From Burkholderia lata (lineage in GTDB: Bacteria; Pseudomonadota; Gammaproteobacteria; Burkholderiales; Burkholderiaceae), in contig NZ_CABVQK010000003.1 of NCBI RefSeq assembly GCF_902499335.1, forward strand, positions 248,001-312,000: 64,000 bases of DNA, written 5' to 3'. A program made the translations under genes and the position numbers. Below the pieces are notes generated by a model. That model saw nothing but the letters and a program-made list of their open reading frames with translations. It made no database searches and was not told where the DNA came from. Below are positions 52,977 through 61,740 of this stretch, piece after piece (the stretch's first letter is position 1; each line of letters starts with the position of its first letter).

Positions 52977-53759
52977 ATGCTGACTGCCCAACCCCACGAA
53001 ACTGCCTACCCCGCCGTCGCGCATGCGATGACGATCGCGCTTCATCCCGTCGATCGGGACGAGCGGGTGAAGCGCCCCGGCGCGCGCTGTTCGACGTGCC
53101 CGGTCCGTTCGGCGTGCATGCCGGCGGAACTCGACGCGGCCGACCTGGCCGTCCTCGACGAGGTGGTCTGCACGACCCGCTCGGTCAAGCGGGGCGAGTC
53201 GCTGTTCCGCGCGCACGATACGTTCCAGAGTCTCTATGCGGTCCACACCGGCTCGTTCAAGACGATCGTCATGCATCGCGACGGCCAGGAGCAAGTGACC
53301 GGATTCCAGATCGCCGGGGAAACGCTCGGTCTCGACGGCGTGTGCGGCGGGCGTCACAACTGCGACGCGATCGCGCTGGAGGACAGCACGGTCTGCATCA
53401 TCCCGTTCGGCCAGCTGGAGAAGGTTTGCGCCAAGGTGAGGTCGATGCAGCACCACCTCCACAAGATGATGAGCGGCGAGATCGTGCGCGAATCGAGCCT
53501 GATGATGCTGCTGGGCACGATGTCCGCGGAACAGCGCGTCGCGGAGTTCCTGCTGAACCTGTCCGAACGCTTCAGGGCGCGCGGTTATTCGTCGGCCGAT
53601 TTCAACCTGCGCATGACGCGCGAGGAAATCGGCTGCTATCTCGGGATCAAGCTCGAAACGGTCAGCCGGATGCTGTCGAAATTCCAGCGCGACGGCCTGA
53701 TCGACCCGCACGGCAAGCAGATTCATATCATCGATCTGGCCAGGCTCGCCCGCGTCTGA
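52977..53759 (+). CDS. FNR/Anr-family oxygen-responsive regulator 2
   Basis: 260 residues from ATG 52977 after AGGAG. Cysteines 38, 41 and 47 (C-x2-C-x5-C) and Cys140 in DSTVC give the four [4Fe-4S] ligands. Extra cysteines (for example C123, C129) may matter. The sensor domain and the recognition helix LETVSRMLSKF are nearly identical to regulator 1 at 23720. Two FNR paralogues in one island suggest partial redundancy or different oxygen thresholds. Confidence 0.92.
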   Translation: MLTAQPHETAYPAVAHAMTIALHPVDRDERVKRPGARCSTCPVRSACMPAELDAADLAVLDEVVCTTRSVKRGESLFRAHDTFQSLYAVHTGSFKTIVMHRDGQEQVTGFQIAGETLGLDGVCGGRHNCDAIALEDSTVCIIPFGQLEKVCAKVRSMQHHLHKMMSGEIVRESSLMMLLGTMSAEQRVAEFLLNLSERFRARGYSSADFNLRMTREEIGCYLGIKLETVSRMLSKFQRDGLIDPHGKQIHIIDLARLARV

Positions 53760-53842
53760 GCGCGGGCCGCCCGCGCCGGGTCCGGCGGCCAGGTATCCCG
53801 CAGGCTCGAACCGGTTCCGTCGAATACCCTCGCGCGCATCGC

Positions 53843-54067
53843 CTATCCTCCCGGTTCCGGCCGCCCCGGATGCCCGCCTGCAGCATCCAGCGACCGCATG
53901 CGCCGGCTCAGGCGACGAATCGCGAATATCCGCAGGTAATCATGCACGCGGGCATCTTTCGTCAGCGCCGCGATTTCGTCGTCGAGCATCCGCCGCAACG
54001 CGTCGTCCGGAATCGACAGGTCGCGCGCCAAGGCCGCCAACGAGGCGAACAACCGATCCTGGTTCAT
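53843..54067 (-). CDS. DUF3562-like small helical protein
   Basis: 74 residues from ATG 54067; GTG 54070 is possible. AGGAGG lies just upstream. It begins MNQDRLFASLAALARDLSIP and has DARVHDYLRIFAIRRLSRRM, a pattern I associate with DUF3562. Function unknown. Its own perfect FNR/Anr box is centred 89 bp upstream. It converges with the regulator gene. Confidence 0.7.
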   Translation of the reverse strand: MNQDRLFASLAALARDLSIPDDALRRMLDDEIAALTKDARVHDYLRIFAIRRLSRRMRSLDAAGGHPGRPEPGG

Positions 54068-54149
54068 CACCGCCCTCCTGCAAGGACACCGCCTTCATCC
54101 GAGGTCGTCCTGGCTGAATCCATTGAAACGCGCGGCAGCGCCACCGCGC

Positions 54150-54163
54150 TTGACATGCGTCAA
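54150..54163. promoter_or_regulatory. Symmetric FNR/Anr box for the DUF3562-like gene
   Basis: TTGACATGCGTCAA has TTGAC/GTCAA arms and is centred 89 bp upstream of ATG 54067. Confidence 0.75.
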
Positions 54164-54228
54164 CGCGCCGCGGATCGATGCGCGGCCCGGGCCGCGGATC
54201 CAGCCGGCCGGCGAGCGCGTGGCGGCGT

Positions 54229-54242
54229 TTGACTTGCATCAA
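54229..54242. promoter_or_regulatory. FNR/Anr-type box for the second cytochrome c
   Basis: TTGACTTGCATCAA is centred 64 bp before ATG 54299. Confidence 0.75.
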
Positions 54243-54298
54243 TCGCCGGCGCGGAGCCGCGCATAGACTGGGTCGAACTACTTGCCGGACACCGCGCG

Positions 54299-54643
54299 AT
54301 GACAACCGCTCCAATGACACGCCTGCCGGGATACCTGCTCGCCCTCGCATGGCTCGCGGGCGGGACGGCGTCCGCCCAGGTGCGGGAGCCCGCCGCGCTC
54401 ATCGATCAGCAGCATTGCATGTTCTGCCACACCTCGGACATGCCGTTCCTCGCACCGTCGTTTCACGAGATCGCGGATCGGTATCGGGACACGCCGCATG
54501 CCGAAGACATCCTCGCGAACAAGCTGAGACTGGGCGGCCGCGCGCACTGGAGCGACACCGCGATGCCGCTGCCCGCCGAGCGCGGCGGCGCGCTGTCCTC
54601 CGAGGACGCGCATACGCTGATTCGCTGGGTCATGAGCCAGTAA
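54299..54643 (+). CDS. Small c-type cytochrome, copy 2
   Basis: 114 residues from ATG 54299 (ATG 54314 also possible). It has a Sec signal peptide with cleavage near SAQ, then a single haem motif CMFCH near residue 40 followed by TSDMPFLAPSFHEIADRYRD. The C-terminal half (GGRAHWSDTAMPLPAERGG, ending WVMSQ) matches the copy at 26745 closely. A periplasmic electron carrier is likely. The partner enzyme is not obvious. Confidence 0.88.
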   Translation: MTTAPMTRLPGYLLALAWLAGGTASAQVREPAALIDQQHCMFCHTSDMPFLAPSFHEIADRYRDTPHAEDILANKLRLGGRAHWSDTAMPLPAERGGALSSEDAHTLIRWVMSQ

Positions 54644-54698
54644 AAGCGTCGGCCGCCGGTGACGGCGGCCGCCCTCCTTCGTCGATTCGGAGCCCATC

Positions 54699-55073
54699 GT
54701 GCGAATCACCCTGCATCTCGATACTTTCGCCTGCGACAACCCTTCGGCCTATGCCATTCTCTGGATCGACACGGCCATGCGTCGCTGGTCGCGCGAAGGT
54801 CATGCGGGGATGGACCTGCCGGTGTGGGGCACGCTCGTCCGCGAAGGCGGCGCCACCCTGATGACGGGCCCCGACGACGCCGGCGCCCTGTGCTGGCTCG
54901 ACGATTTCGATCTCGACGCGCCGTCCGGGCCGTTCGAAGGCCAGGCCGGCATCGCACGCTGGCTGCGCGATGCCCGGCAGGCGCCCGTACCGGGCGCATG
55001 GCGGGTGCAGTGTGTCGACGAAACGGCGGAAACGCCGGAGCACGAGATATTCACGGGCGACGAAGAAGCGTAG
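54699..55073 (+). CDS. Hypothetical protein, 124 residues
   Basis: Starts at GTG 54699 after CGGAG. It is acidic and soluble and begins MRITLHLDTFACDNPSAYAI. It contains VWGTLVREGGATLMTG and FEGQAGIARWLRDARQAP, and the C-terminus is strongly acidic (TGDEEA). No family recognised. It follows the cytochrome c gene by 55 bp and is probably co-transcribed. Confidence 0.6.
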   Translation: MRITLHLDTFACDNPSAYAILWIDTAMRRWSREGHAGMDLPVWGTLVREGGATLMTGPDDAGALCWLDDFDLDAPSGPFEGQAGIARWLRDARQAPVPGAWRVQCVDETAETPEHEIFTGDEEA

Positions 55074-55080
55074 CCGGACC

Positions 55081-55101
55081 GGCGGCGCCGGCTGCGCCGC
55101 C
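55081..55101. terminator. Hairpin between convergent genes
   Basis: GGCGGCGC (55081-55088) pairs perfectly with GCGCCGCC around CGGCT. It lies between the 3' ends of convergent genes; no T-run. Confidence 0.4.
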
Positions 55102-55160
55102 CCGGTCGCCGCGGCGGATCGACTCGCGCATGGCGAATCGCGTCCGATGCGCGGGACGTG

Positions 55161-55484
55161 TCAGCTCGGGTTCTCGTGAGTTTCAGCGGCCGCGGTCCCG
55201 GCGAGTTGCCGCTCGGCGATGTCGAATGCCCGCTTCAGCGCGTCCATGGGATCCGTGCCCGTCATATGCTGAACGGGACGAAATTCCCCCTTGCGGGTGA
55301 TCAGATCGAGTCGTACGTCATACCTCGGCTCGCGGGTCGACGCGCCCATGGCCTCGATCGCGAGATGGCAGCCGGCCAGTTGCGTACAGAACGGCTCGAG
55401 GCGCATCAGCTGGATGCTCGCTTCCGCCTCCAGCCGAGCCGACCCGGCGAAGCCGAAGTAAGCGATCTGCATCCCGATTCCCAT
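55161..55484 (-). CDS. HPF/RaiA-like ribosome-associated protein
   Basis: 107 residues from ATG 55484, seven bases after AGGAG; ATG 55472 is an alternative. The S30AE-like layout is a strand-helix-three-strand-helix pattern: MQIAYFGFAGS, then the helix ARLEAEASIQLMRLEP, YDVRLDLIT, and the DPMDALKRAFDIAERQL helix. Proteins of this fold bind the decoding site and silence ribosomes in starvation or anoxia. It resembles short HPF without a dimerisation domain. FNR box at 55597. Confidence 0.75.
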   Translation of the reverse strand: MGIGMQIAYFGFAGSARLEAEASIQLMRLEPFCTQLAGCHLAIEAMGASTREPRYDVRLDLITRKGEFRPVQHMTGTDPMDALKRAFDIAERQLAGTAAAETHENPS

Positions 55485-55876
55485 GTTCCGCTCCTGTTGA
55501 TCGCGCCGATTGACGGCGAGAACCGGTTCATCCGTGTGGTGCGTTCGCCCTACCCGATTCCGTGCCTCCATCTTCCGTGGCGACGGCTCTGCGTCGTTGA
55601 TGTGAGTCAAGCGACGGACATCGCCACACGCTGTCCGCCAACCGGCGCCGGACTCGTGAAATCGGCGGCGAGCATCCAGCCGGCCGGCGGCGCGGCGGCA
55701 ACCCGCCGCCGGCTCGTTCAGTTGGAGACGGTGCCGGCATCGGCGATCTGCGCCGGCAACCGCCGCAGGCCCGATCGGTGCGCGGGTCGGACAACCGGAT
55801 CGTCCGACACACGTTGGGCTCGACCCGCACGAACGTCGGGGCGGCTTCGGCCGGGGTGCCATCAGGCATCCTCCCG
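55485..55876. other. Intergenic region without a confident gene
   Basis: Contains the FNR box at 55597 and a strong hairpin (GCCGGCGGC 55683-55691 with GCCGCCGGC 55705-55713). A minus-strand GGGAGG near 55870 is followed by two ATGs, but the frames after it look disrupted or arbitrary. It may be another decayed gene. Confidence 0.35.
55597..55610. promoter_or_regulatory. FNR/Anr-type box for the HPF-like gene
   Basis: TTGATGTGAGTCAA is centred 119 bp upstream of ATG 55484. Confidence 0.7.
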
Positions 55877-56089
55877 TTACAGGCGATCGCGCCGGACCCG
55901 CACGGTGCGCGCGATCGTCGGCTGCCGCATCGCGATCCATCCCGCGACGCCCGCACAACAGGACAGCGTGCCCACATAAAGCGCCCAGCCGTCGTGGACC
56001 AGCATGGCGTGCACCGTTGCGATGAGCCCGGCTTGCGACGCGAAGATCGCGACGTTGGCAAAACACTGGCGAAACACGTTGGGAAACAT
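55877..56089 (-). CDS. Small membrane protein, 70 residues
   Basis: ATG 56089 follows CAGGAGAG at good spacing. Two hydrophobic stretches (about 8-30 and 36-54) are joined by HDG, and the C-terminus is basic (RTVRVRRDRL). Not recognised. It follows the USP relic and may have been its downstream operon partner. Confidence 0.55.
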   Translation of the reverse strand: MFPNVFRQCFANVAIFASQAGLIATVHAMLVHDGWALYVGTLSCCAGVAGWIAMRQPTIARTVRVRRDRL

Positions 56090-56125
56090 GCCGCTCTCCT
56101 GGAAAGGGATGACGACTGCGACGTT

Positions 56126-56262
56126 TCAGGCATCGGCATCGATAGCCCGGGTGACGAAAATCGTCGACACCGGACAGTCGGCCACGCGCGGCAACCGCAT
56201 GGCCACGCTGCCCGGCACCGCGCGCCGGATGCCGGATGCCGTGCCGGCCTGCGGGACGGCAG
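56126..56262 (-). pseudogene. Relic of a universal stress protein gene with a 7-bp frameshifting duplication
   Basis: The minus strand reads AGRHGIR. In the shifted frame it continues RRAVPGSVAMRLPRVADCPV and ends FVTRAIDADA and TGA at 56126-56128. This is the C-terminal nucleotide-binding end of UspA. A tandem GGATGCC repeat (plus strand 56227-56233 and 56234-56240) causes the frameshift. The ~45 residues upstream are not USP-like, so the 5' part is lost. An FNR box at 56362 remains from the former promoter. Confidence 0.7.
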
Positions 56263-56361
56263 GTCGGACCCTGCACCTGCCCGCGCTGCCTGCCGCACGA
56301 AACCATCGAACGCGGCGAACGCAGCCATGCCTTCATCTTCGAAGCTTCGGAATCCGCAGCG

Positions 56362-56375
56362 TTGACTTTTATCAA
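56362..56375. promoter_or_regulatory. FNR/Anr-type box upstream of the USP relic
   Basis: TTGACTTTTATCAA now precedes only the relic and the 70-residue membrane-protein gene (centre about 280 bp from ATG 56089). Confidence 0.65.
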
Positions 56376-56470
56376 GCGCGGGCACGGTTCCGACCGTCCC
56401 TCAAAAAACCACGGCGCCGCCCGGATTGCCCGGCGGCGCCGTCGACGACGCGCAGCGTCCCCCGTTCGCG

Positions 56471-57511
56471 CTAGGCGACTTCGATGATGACTTTCAATGC
56501 ATGGGTATCGGCCGCGCGCGAGAACGTGTCATAGGCGCTCGTCACGTCGTCGAGCGTGAAGCGATGCGTGATCAGTTGCTTCGGGTCCAGGCGTCCGGCC
56601 CCCACCGTCCTCATCAGCATCGGCGTGCTCGACGTGTCGACCAGCCGGGTCGTGATCGCGATGTTGCGATCCCATAGCTTCTCGAGGTGCAGATCCGCCT
56701 TGACGCCATGCACGCCGACGTTCGCGACGACGCCGCCCGGCGCGACGATCGCCGTGCACAGCTCGAACGTCGCCGGGATGCCGACCGCCTCGATCGCGCA
56801 GTCGACGCCGATCCCGTCGGTCAGTTTCAGGATGTCGCCGGCCGGGTCGCCCGCGCGCCCGTCGATGCAGTCGGTTGCGCCGAACCGGCGCGCAACCTCC
56901 AGCCGGTTCCGGTCGGGATCGACCATGATGATCCGCGCGGGCGTGTAGAACTGCGCGGTCAGCAACGCCGCGAGCCCGATCGGCCCCGCGCCGACGATCG
57001 CGACCGTGCTGCCCGGCTGCACCTTGCCGTTCAGCACGCCGCATTCGAATCCGGTCGGCAGGATGTCGGACAGCATCACGAGCGCCTCCTCGTCCGCCCC
57101 CGGGGGAATCCGGTAGAGACTGGTCTGCGCGTGCGGAATGCGCACGTATTGCGCCTGCGTGCCGTCGATCCGATTTCCGAGAATCCAGCCGCCTGTCGCG
57201 CAATGCGAGTAGAGCCCGCGCCGGCAATATTCGCACTGGCCGCATGACGAGATGCACGAGATCAGCACCCGGTCGCCGACCGTCAGCGACGTCACCGCGC
57301 TGCCGACCTGCTCGACGATGCCGACGCCCTCGTGACCGAGCACGCGACCCGGTTCGCACGACGGCACGTCGCCTTTCAGGATATGCAGGTCGGTGCCGCA
57401 GATGGTCGTGCGCGTCACCTTGACGATCGCATCCGTGGCCGCGGCCAGTTCCGGCATCGGCCGCTCGTCGAGCGATTTGCGGCCGGGGCCGTGATACACC
57501 AGGGCTTTCAT
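56471..57511 (-). CDS. Zinc-dependent alcohol dehydrogenase
   Basis: 346 residues from ATG 57511 after GGAGG. The catalytic zinc motif is TICGTDLHILKG and GHEGVGIVE. The structural zinc cysteines are in SSCGQCEYCRRGLYSHC. The cofactor fold is AIVGAGPIGLAALL with an acidic Asp (VDPDRNRL), which favours NAD+. It is likely a fermentation-type alcohol or formaldehyde-type dehydrogenase. Its 3' end matches the relic at 19279. FNR box at 57581. Confidence 0.92.
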   Translation of the reverse strand: MKALVYHGPGRKSLDERPMPELAAATDAIVKVTRTTICGTDLHILKGDVPSCEPGRVLGHEGVGIVEQVGSAVTSLTVGDRVLISCISSCGQCEYCRRGLYSHCATGGWILGNRIDGTQAQYVRIPHAQTSLYRIPPGADEEALVMLSDILPTGFECGVLNGKVQPGSTVAIVGAGPIGLAALLTAQFYTPARIIMVDPDRNRLEVARRFGATDCIDGRAGDPAGDILKLTDGIGVDCAIEAVGIPATFELCTAIVAPGGVVANVGVHGVKADLHLEKLWDRNIAITTRLVDTSSTPMLMRTVGAGRLDPKQLITHRFTLDDVTSAYDTFSRAADTHALKVIIEVA

Positions 57512-57580
57512 GGTCTTGCCTCCGTTGACGGGACGAGGTCCCTTGCAGTGCCACTCTAGGGAGTCGCCCGCCATCGGCGC

Positions 57581-57594
57581 TTGACCTGCGTCAA
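57581..57594. promoter_or_regulatory. FNR/Anr-type box for the alcohol dehydrogenase
   Basis: TTGACCTGCGTCAA is centred 76 bp upstream of ATG 57511. It is the last box in the window on the right. Confidence 0.75.
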
Positions 57595-57673
57595 GCACGC
57601 TCGGGCACACCCCGGCGGCGTTCCGCCACGCAGCCGGTGGCGTGCTGGCGCGGGGCGCGATCGGCCATCCCGG

Positions 57674-58513
57674 TCACGGATCGATACCCGCCGCCAGTTC
57701 GAGGATGTCGGCCGTGATTTCATCCTGGCGCGCGAGCCGGCAGATTTGCAGCAATTCGGCGAGCTTGTGTTCGATATTGGCGCGCGCGGCGATCATGGCC
57801 CGCGTGCGCGCTTCGTTTTCCGCCGCGAACGCCAGCATCGTCGCCTCGCACAGTTCGACGAAGACATACGCCTGCGCCAGCTCCGCCAGCACCCGGCCGG
57901 GCGGCAAGCTCAGCAACGGCGGCTGCGAGCGCGGCGCGGCGTCGAAGCGGCTGTAGTCGAACGGCAGCAGCCGATGCTCGACCACGTCGAGCCGTGCGGA
58001 CCCGGGCATCGCGTGCACGATCGACACGGTTTCGGCGCCGCTGGCGGCGAGATGGGCGAACAGCGCGTCGGTCAAGCGGCCCGCGAGGGCGACCACATCG
58101 TCCGCGCGCGACGTCATCGGCGCGGTCCAGGCGACCGGCAGCCCGCGCGCCTCGGCAAGCGCGGCGCCGCGCGACCCGATCAGCAGATAGTGGGCCGCCT
58201 CCCCGCGGCGGCGGGCCCGATCGAGAATCTGCGCGTTGTACGCCCCGACGAAGCCCTGCTCGCTGCACAGCACGATGACCACCTGCGGTTTCGCGGGCGC
58301 TGCGGCCGTGCCGCTCCCCGGACGCGTCGCATCCGCCGACAGAACGGCGCAGATCGCCGCGCCGATGATCGCGGCGCAGGCGCGCACGCCCGGCAAACGG
58401 GCCTGCGCGTCATGCGCACGCGCGGCCGCGACGCCGCGCATCGCGCCGATCACGGACTGCAGCTGGCGGGCGGTGTCGGCGCGCGCTTCCGCGGCGCTCA
58501 GCTTGTCGCTCAT
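57674..58513 (-). CDS. atpG: N-type ATPase gamma subunit
   Basis: 279 residues. The N-terminal coil has [16 protein letters not shown], and the central region has [15 protein letters not shown], the gamma-subunit signature. The C-terminal helix ends [12 protein letters not shown]. It forms the rotating shaft of F1. It is the last gene of the operon and overlaps the alpha-subunit stop by four bases. It is more divergent than housekeeping AtpG, as expected for N-ATPases. Confidence 0.88.
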   Translation of the reverse strand: MSDKLSAAEARADTARQLQSVIGAMRGVAAARAHDAQARLPGVRACAAIIGAAICAVLSADATRPGSGTAAAPAKPQVVIVLCSEQGFVGAYNAQILDRARRRGEAAHYLLIGSRGAALAEARGLPVAWTAPMTSRADDVVALAGRLTDALFAHLAASGAETVSIVHAMPGSARLDVVEHRLLPFDYSRFDAAPRSQPPLLSLPPGRVLAELAQAYVFVELCEATMLAFAAENEARTRAMIAARANIEHKLAELLQICRLARQDEITADILELAAGIDP

Positions 58514-60057
58514 GACGGCACGGCCCCGGATTCCGCCGCGCCGGCCTGGGCCGCCAGCCGCTCGACCTGCTCCCGAACTGTCCGCACCAGCCCGGCGAGC
58601 GCGGCCGGATCGTCGAGCAGGGCACCCGGCGGCGCCTGTTGCGCATCGAGCCAGGCCGGCAGTTGTTCGCGAATCGTCGTCAGCAGGCGTGGCGGCGCGG
58701 AGTCGAACACGCCGTCGGCCAGCGCTTTCAGCAGCACGACTTCATCGATCGTTCGCAACGGATGAAAACGCGGCTGCGTGATCAGCGCGCGAATCCGCTC
58801 GCCGCGCGTGATCTGCCCTTTCAGGCGCGCATCGGTCAACCCGCCGAAGCGCGTGAACGCCTCGAGTTCGAGGAACTGCGCATAGTCGAGCCGCAAGCGC
58901 CCGGACGCCTCGCGCAGCGCCGGGTGCTGCGCCTTGCCGCCCACCCGGCTGACGCTGAGGCCGACGTCCACGGCGGGCCGCTGGTTGGACGCGAACAGCG
59001 CGGCGTCCAGCACGATCTGGCCGTCCGTGATCGAGATCAGGTTGGTGGGGATATACGCGGCCAGGTTGCCGGCATCCGTTTCCGCGATCGGCAGCGCGCT
59101 GAGCGAACCGCCGCCGAGCGTCGCGGACAGCTTCGCGGCGCGTTCGAGCAGCCTGGCGTGCAGATAGAAGATGTCGCCCGGATACGCTTCGCGGCCGGGC
59201 GGCTCGCGCGTCAGCAGCGCCAGCTCGCGGTGCGTGGCCGCGTGCTTGGTCAGGTCGTCGATCACGATGAGCGCGTGCTGGCCGCGGTCGCGAAAATATT
59301 CGGCCATCGTGAACCCGGCGAACGGCGCGATCCACTGCAGGCCGGCTGCCGCGGCGGCCGGCGCCACGACGAAAATGCAACGCTCCGGCGCGCCGTACCG
59401 GGCCACCGCGTCGATCACGCGCTGCACGGCGCTCGCCCGCTGGCCGATCGCCACGTAGACGCAGATCACGTCCGAATGCCGCTGGTTGACGATCGCATCG
59501 ATCGCCAGCGCGGTCTTGCCGACCGCCCGGTCGCCGATGATGAGTTCGCGCTGCCCGCGGCCGATCGTGAACAGCGCGTCGACGATCAGCAAGCCCGTCT
59601 CGAGCGGTTCGACCACCAGGTCCCGATCGATGATCGCGGGGGCCGGCCGTTCGATCGGCGAGCGCATCGTCGCGCCGACGGGGCCCGGATGATCGAGCGG
59701 CCGGCCGAGCGGATCGACCACCCGGCCGAGCAGGGCCGGGCCGACCGGCACCTCCAGCACGGCGCCCGAGCAGCGCACCGCCGCGCCCGCCTCCAGCCCC
59801 GCATCGGCGTCGAGCAGCACCACGCTGATCAGGTCGGCGTCGAGCGTATGCACGAAACCGGTCGAGCCGTTGTCGAAGAGCAGCCGCTCGTTGAGCATCG
59901 CGTCGGGCAGTCCGGACACGAATGCGATCCCGTCGGCAAGCCGTTCGACTCGCCCGATGGCCTCCGCCGACGGCGCGAGTGCGGCGCCGTCGAGCGCGGC
60001 GCGCTGGCGCGCGAGCCAGTCGGCGTGTTCAGGAAGGTCGGCTGGCTTCATCGTCAT
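58510..60057 (-). CDS. atpA: N-type ATPase alpha subunit
   Basis: 515 residues from ATG 60057 (ATG 60051 in frame). The P-loop is [13 protein letters not shown] instead of the usual GDRQTGKT. The catalytic-interface region [18 protein letters not shown] and the Arg-containing [12 protein letters not shown] are present. It overlaps the b-subunit gene by 29 bases. The non-catalytic nucleotide-binding subunit of F1. Operon order fits atpDCQRBEFAG. Confidence 0.93.
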   Translation of the reverse strand: MTMKPADLPEHADWLARQRAALDGAALAPSAEAIGRVERLADGIAFVSGLPDAMLNERLLFDNGSTGFVHTLDADLISVVLLDADAGLEAGAAVRCSGAVLEVPVGPALLGRVVDPLGRPLDHPGPVGATMRSPIERPAPAIIDRDLVVEPLETGLLIVDALFTIGRGQRELIIGDRAVGKTALAIDAIVNQRHSDVICVYVAIGQRASAVQRVIDAVARYGAPERCIFVVAPAAAAAGLQWIAPFAGFTMAEYFRDRGQHALIVIDDLTKHAATHRELALLTREPPGREAYPGDIFYLHARLLERAAKLSATLGGGSLSALPIAETDAGNLAAYIPTNLISITDGQIVLDAALFASNQRPAVDVGLSVSRVGGKAQHPALREASGRLRLDYAQFLELEAFTRFGGLTDARLKGQITRGERIRALITQPRFHPLRTIDEVVLLKALADGVFDSAPPRLLTTIREQLPAWLDAQQAPPGALLDDPAALAGLVRTVREQVERLAAQAGAAESGAVPS

Positions 60058-60784
60058 TCAGCAGTACCGCCTCGATATGTTCCAGATCCTGCTTCAGGCT
60101 GTTGCGCACTCGCGCGTGCGCCGCGTCGAGCTCGAGTCCCGCGATCAGCGACGCGTCGATCCGCACCGCCAGTTCGACCGGCCGGCCCAGGCTGGCGGAC
60201 AGCGCGGCGCGACATGACGCGATTTCCTGCGCGTCGAGCGCACGCGGCGTGCTGAGTTGCAGCGGCGTGTTGCCCGCGCCCAGTTCCGAGCGGACCGATT
60301 CGGGCAGCAGCGCGACTTGCCCGGCGAGACCATCGATGAAGCCGGTCACGCGCGCCGGCTCCGGCAGGCGCGTGAACAGCCGCGCCGCGATGTCGAGCGC
60401 GAGGCGGGTCGAGCGGCGGGCGTCGTCGCGCGTGCGCTCGAGCCGCTCCGACTCCAGCCGCGCCGCCGCCGCGTCGCGCAACTGTCCGGCTTCCGCCTGC
60501 GCCTGCGCGAGCAGCGATGCCTTCTCGGCGGCGGCCTGCCCCGCCACCGCCTTCAACGCATCGGCGCGCGCGGCCACCACCGTGGCGAGCTCGGCTTGCG
60601 CCGCCTGGCGCGCAGCGCTCGCCGCGCGGGCATCGTCGCGCGCGGCGTCGATCAGCTTGCGCGCCGCTTCCTGGCGCGCCGCGATGATCGCGCTGACCGG
60701 CTTGAACAGAAAGCGCGACAGCAGCCACACCAGCACCAGCACGTTGATGGTCTGCAGGATCAGCGTGGACCAGTCGATTCGCAT
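60029..60784 (-). CDS. atpF: N-type ATPase b subunit (long form)
   Basis: 251 residues. There is an N-terminal membrane span (about 8-27) and a very long Ala/Arg/Glu-rich coiled coil (30-140). A C-terminal globular part (about 150-240) may take the role of the missing delta subunit. No separate atpH lies in the operon. The long form is a hallmark of N-ATPases. Confidence 0.9.
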   Translation of the reverse strand: MRIDWSTLILQTINVLVLVWLLSRFLFKPVSAIIAARQEAARKLIDAARDDARAASAARQAAQAELATVVAARADALKAVAGQAAAEKASLLAQAQAEAGQLRDAAAARLESERLERTRDDARRSTRLALDIAARLFTRLPEPARVTGFIDGLAGQVALLPESVRSELGAGNTPLQLSTPRALDAQEIASCRAALSASLGRPVELAVRIDASLIAGLELDAAHARVRNSLKQDLEHIEAVLLNDDEASRPS

Positions 60785-60796
60785 CGTCGCCTCGCG

Positions 60797-61045
60797 CTAC
60801 TTGATGAACGGGTTGGCGAACAACAGCAGCAACGCGATCACCAGGCAGTAGATCGCCATCGTCTCGATCATCGCCAGCCCGACGAACAGCGTGCGCGAAA
60901 CCGTGCCCGCCGCATCGGGCTGGCGGGCAATCGCGTCCATGGCCGCGCCGACCGCGCGGCCTTCGGCCAGCGCGGGCCCGATCGCACCGAACGACACGGC
61001 GAGCGCCGCTGCCGCGATGCTGACGATTTCGATGAGATTGCTCAT
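60797..61045 (-). CDS. atpE: N-type ATPase c subunit with Na+-type ligands
   Basis: 82 residues, two membrane helices. The ion-binding carboxylate is Glu61, followed by Thr62, and Tyr66 lies one turn later. Glu28 occupies the position of Gln32 in the Ilyobacter Na+ c-ring (all four positions offset by four). This residue set is associated with Na+ coordination, as proposed for N-ATPases. Forms the rotor ring. Confidence 0.92.
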   Translation of the reverse strand: MSNLIEIVSIAAAALAVSFGAIGPALAEGRAVGAAMDAIARQPDAAGTVSRTLFVGLAMIETMAIYCLVIALLLLFANPFIK

Positions 61046-61740
61046 GACTGCTCCTGCTTGCGGCGGTGAACGGAAGGTTCGTCATCGGCCGCCGCCGCGC
61101 CAATGAACACCATCGACAACACCATGAAGATGTAGGCCTGGACCGTGCCGGTCAGCAGGTCGAGGGCCATCAGCGGAATCGGCACGATCAATCCCGCGAG
61201 CGACAGCACGATGCCGATCACGAACACGCCGCTCATCACGTTGCCGAACAGCCGCACGATCAGCGAGAACGTGCGCGTCAATTGCTCGACGAGATTGAGC
61301 GGGATCATCACCCAGGTCGGTTCGGCGAAAGTGGCGAGATAGTTCTTCCAGCCGCGCGTGCGCACGCCGTAGTAGCACGTCGCGCCCAGTACGACCAGCG
61401 CGAGCGCCGCGTCGGTTTCCAGGTGCGCGGTGGGCGGCTCGACGCCCGGGATCAGCGACGACGCGTTCGCGGTGAACACGAACAGGAAGATCGTGCCGAT
61501 CAATGCGCGATAGCGGGCGGCCCCGGCTCGCATCGTGCCGACGATCTGTGCGTCGACGGCGACGACCAGCAACTCCAGCACGCTTTGCAGGCGCGACGGC
61601 TCGAGCGACAAGCGGCGGCGCGCGAACGCCGAGAGTGCCGCCAGCGCCAGCATGATTCCCCAGGTGACCAGCACGGGCGACGATATCGACAGTGGACCCA
61701 GCGTCCACAGCGGGACGGTCGCGAGCGGCGAGGCGCTCAT
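61042..61740 (-). CDS. atpB: N-type ATPase a subunit
   Basis: 232 residues from ATG 61740, overlapping the atpE start and the atpR stop by four bases each. Membrane helices from about 20 on. The essential stator Arg lies in EQLTRTFSLIVRLFGNVMSG. It forms the ion half-channels beside the c-ring. Confidence 0.9.
   Translation of the reverse strand: MSASPLATVPLWTLGPLSISSPVLVTWGIMLALAALSAFARRRLSLEPSRLQSVLELLVVAVDAQIVGTMRAGAARYRALIGTIFLFVFTANASSLIPGVEPPTAHLETDAALALVVLGATCYYGVRTRGWKNYLATFAEPTWVMIPLNLVEQLTRTFSLIVRLFGNVMSGVFVIGIVLSLAGLIVPIPLMALDLLTGTVQAYIFMVLSMVFIGAAAADDEPSVHRRKQEQS

Noticed and set aside
55720..55870. Possible small minus-strand gene after GGGAGG
   Set aside because: Neither ATG gives a convincing protein and the plausible C-terminal frame is different; it may be decayed, but evidence is too thin.
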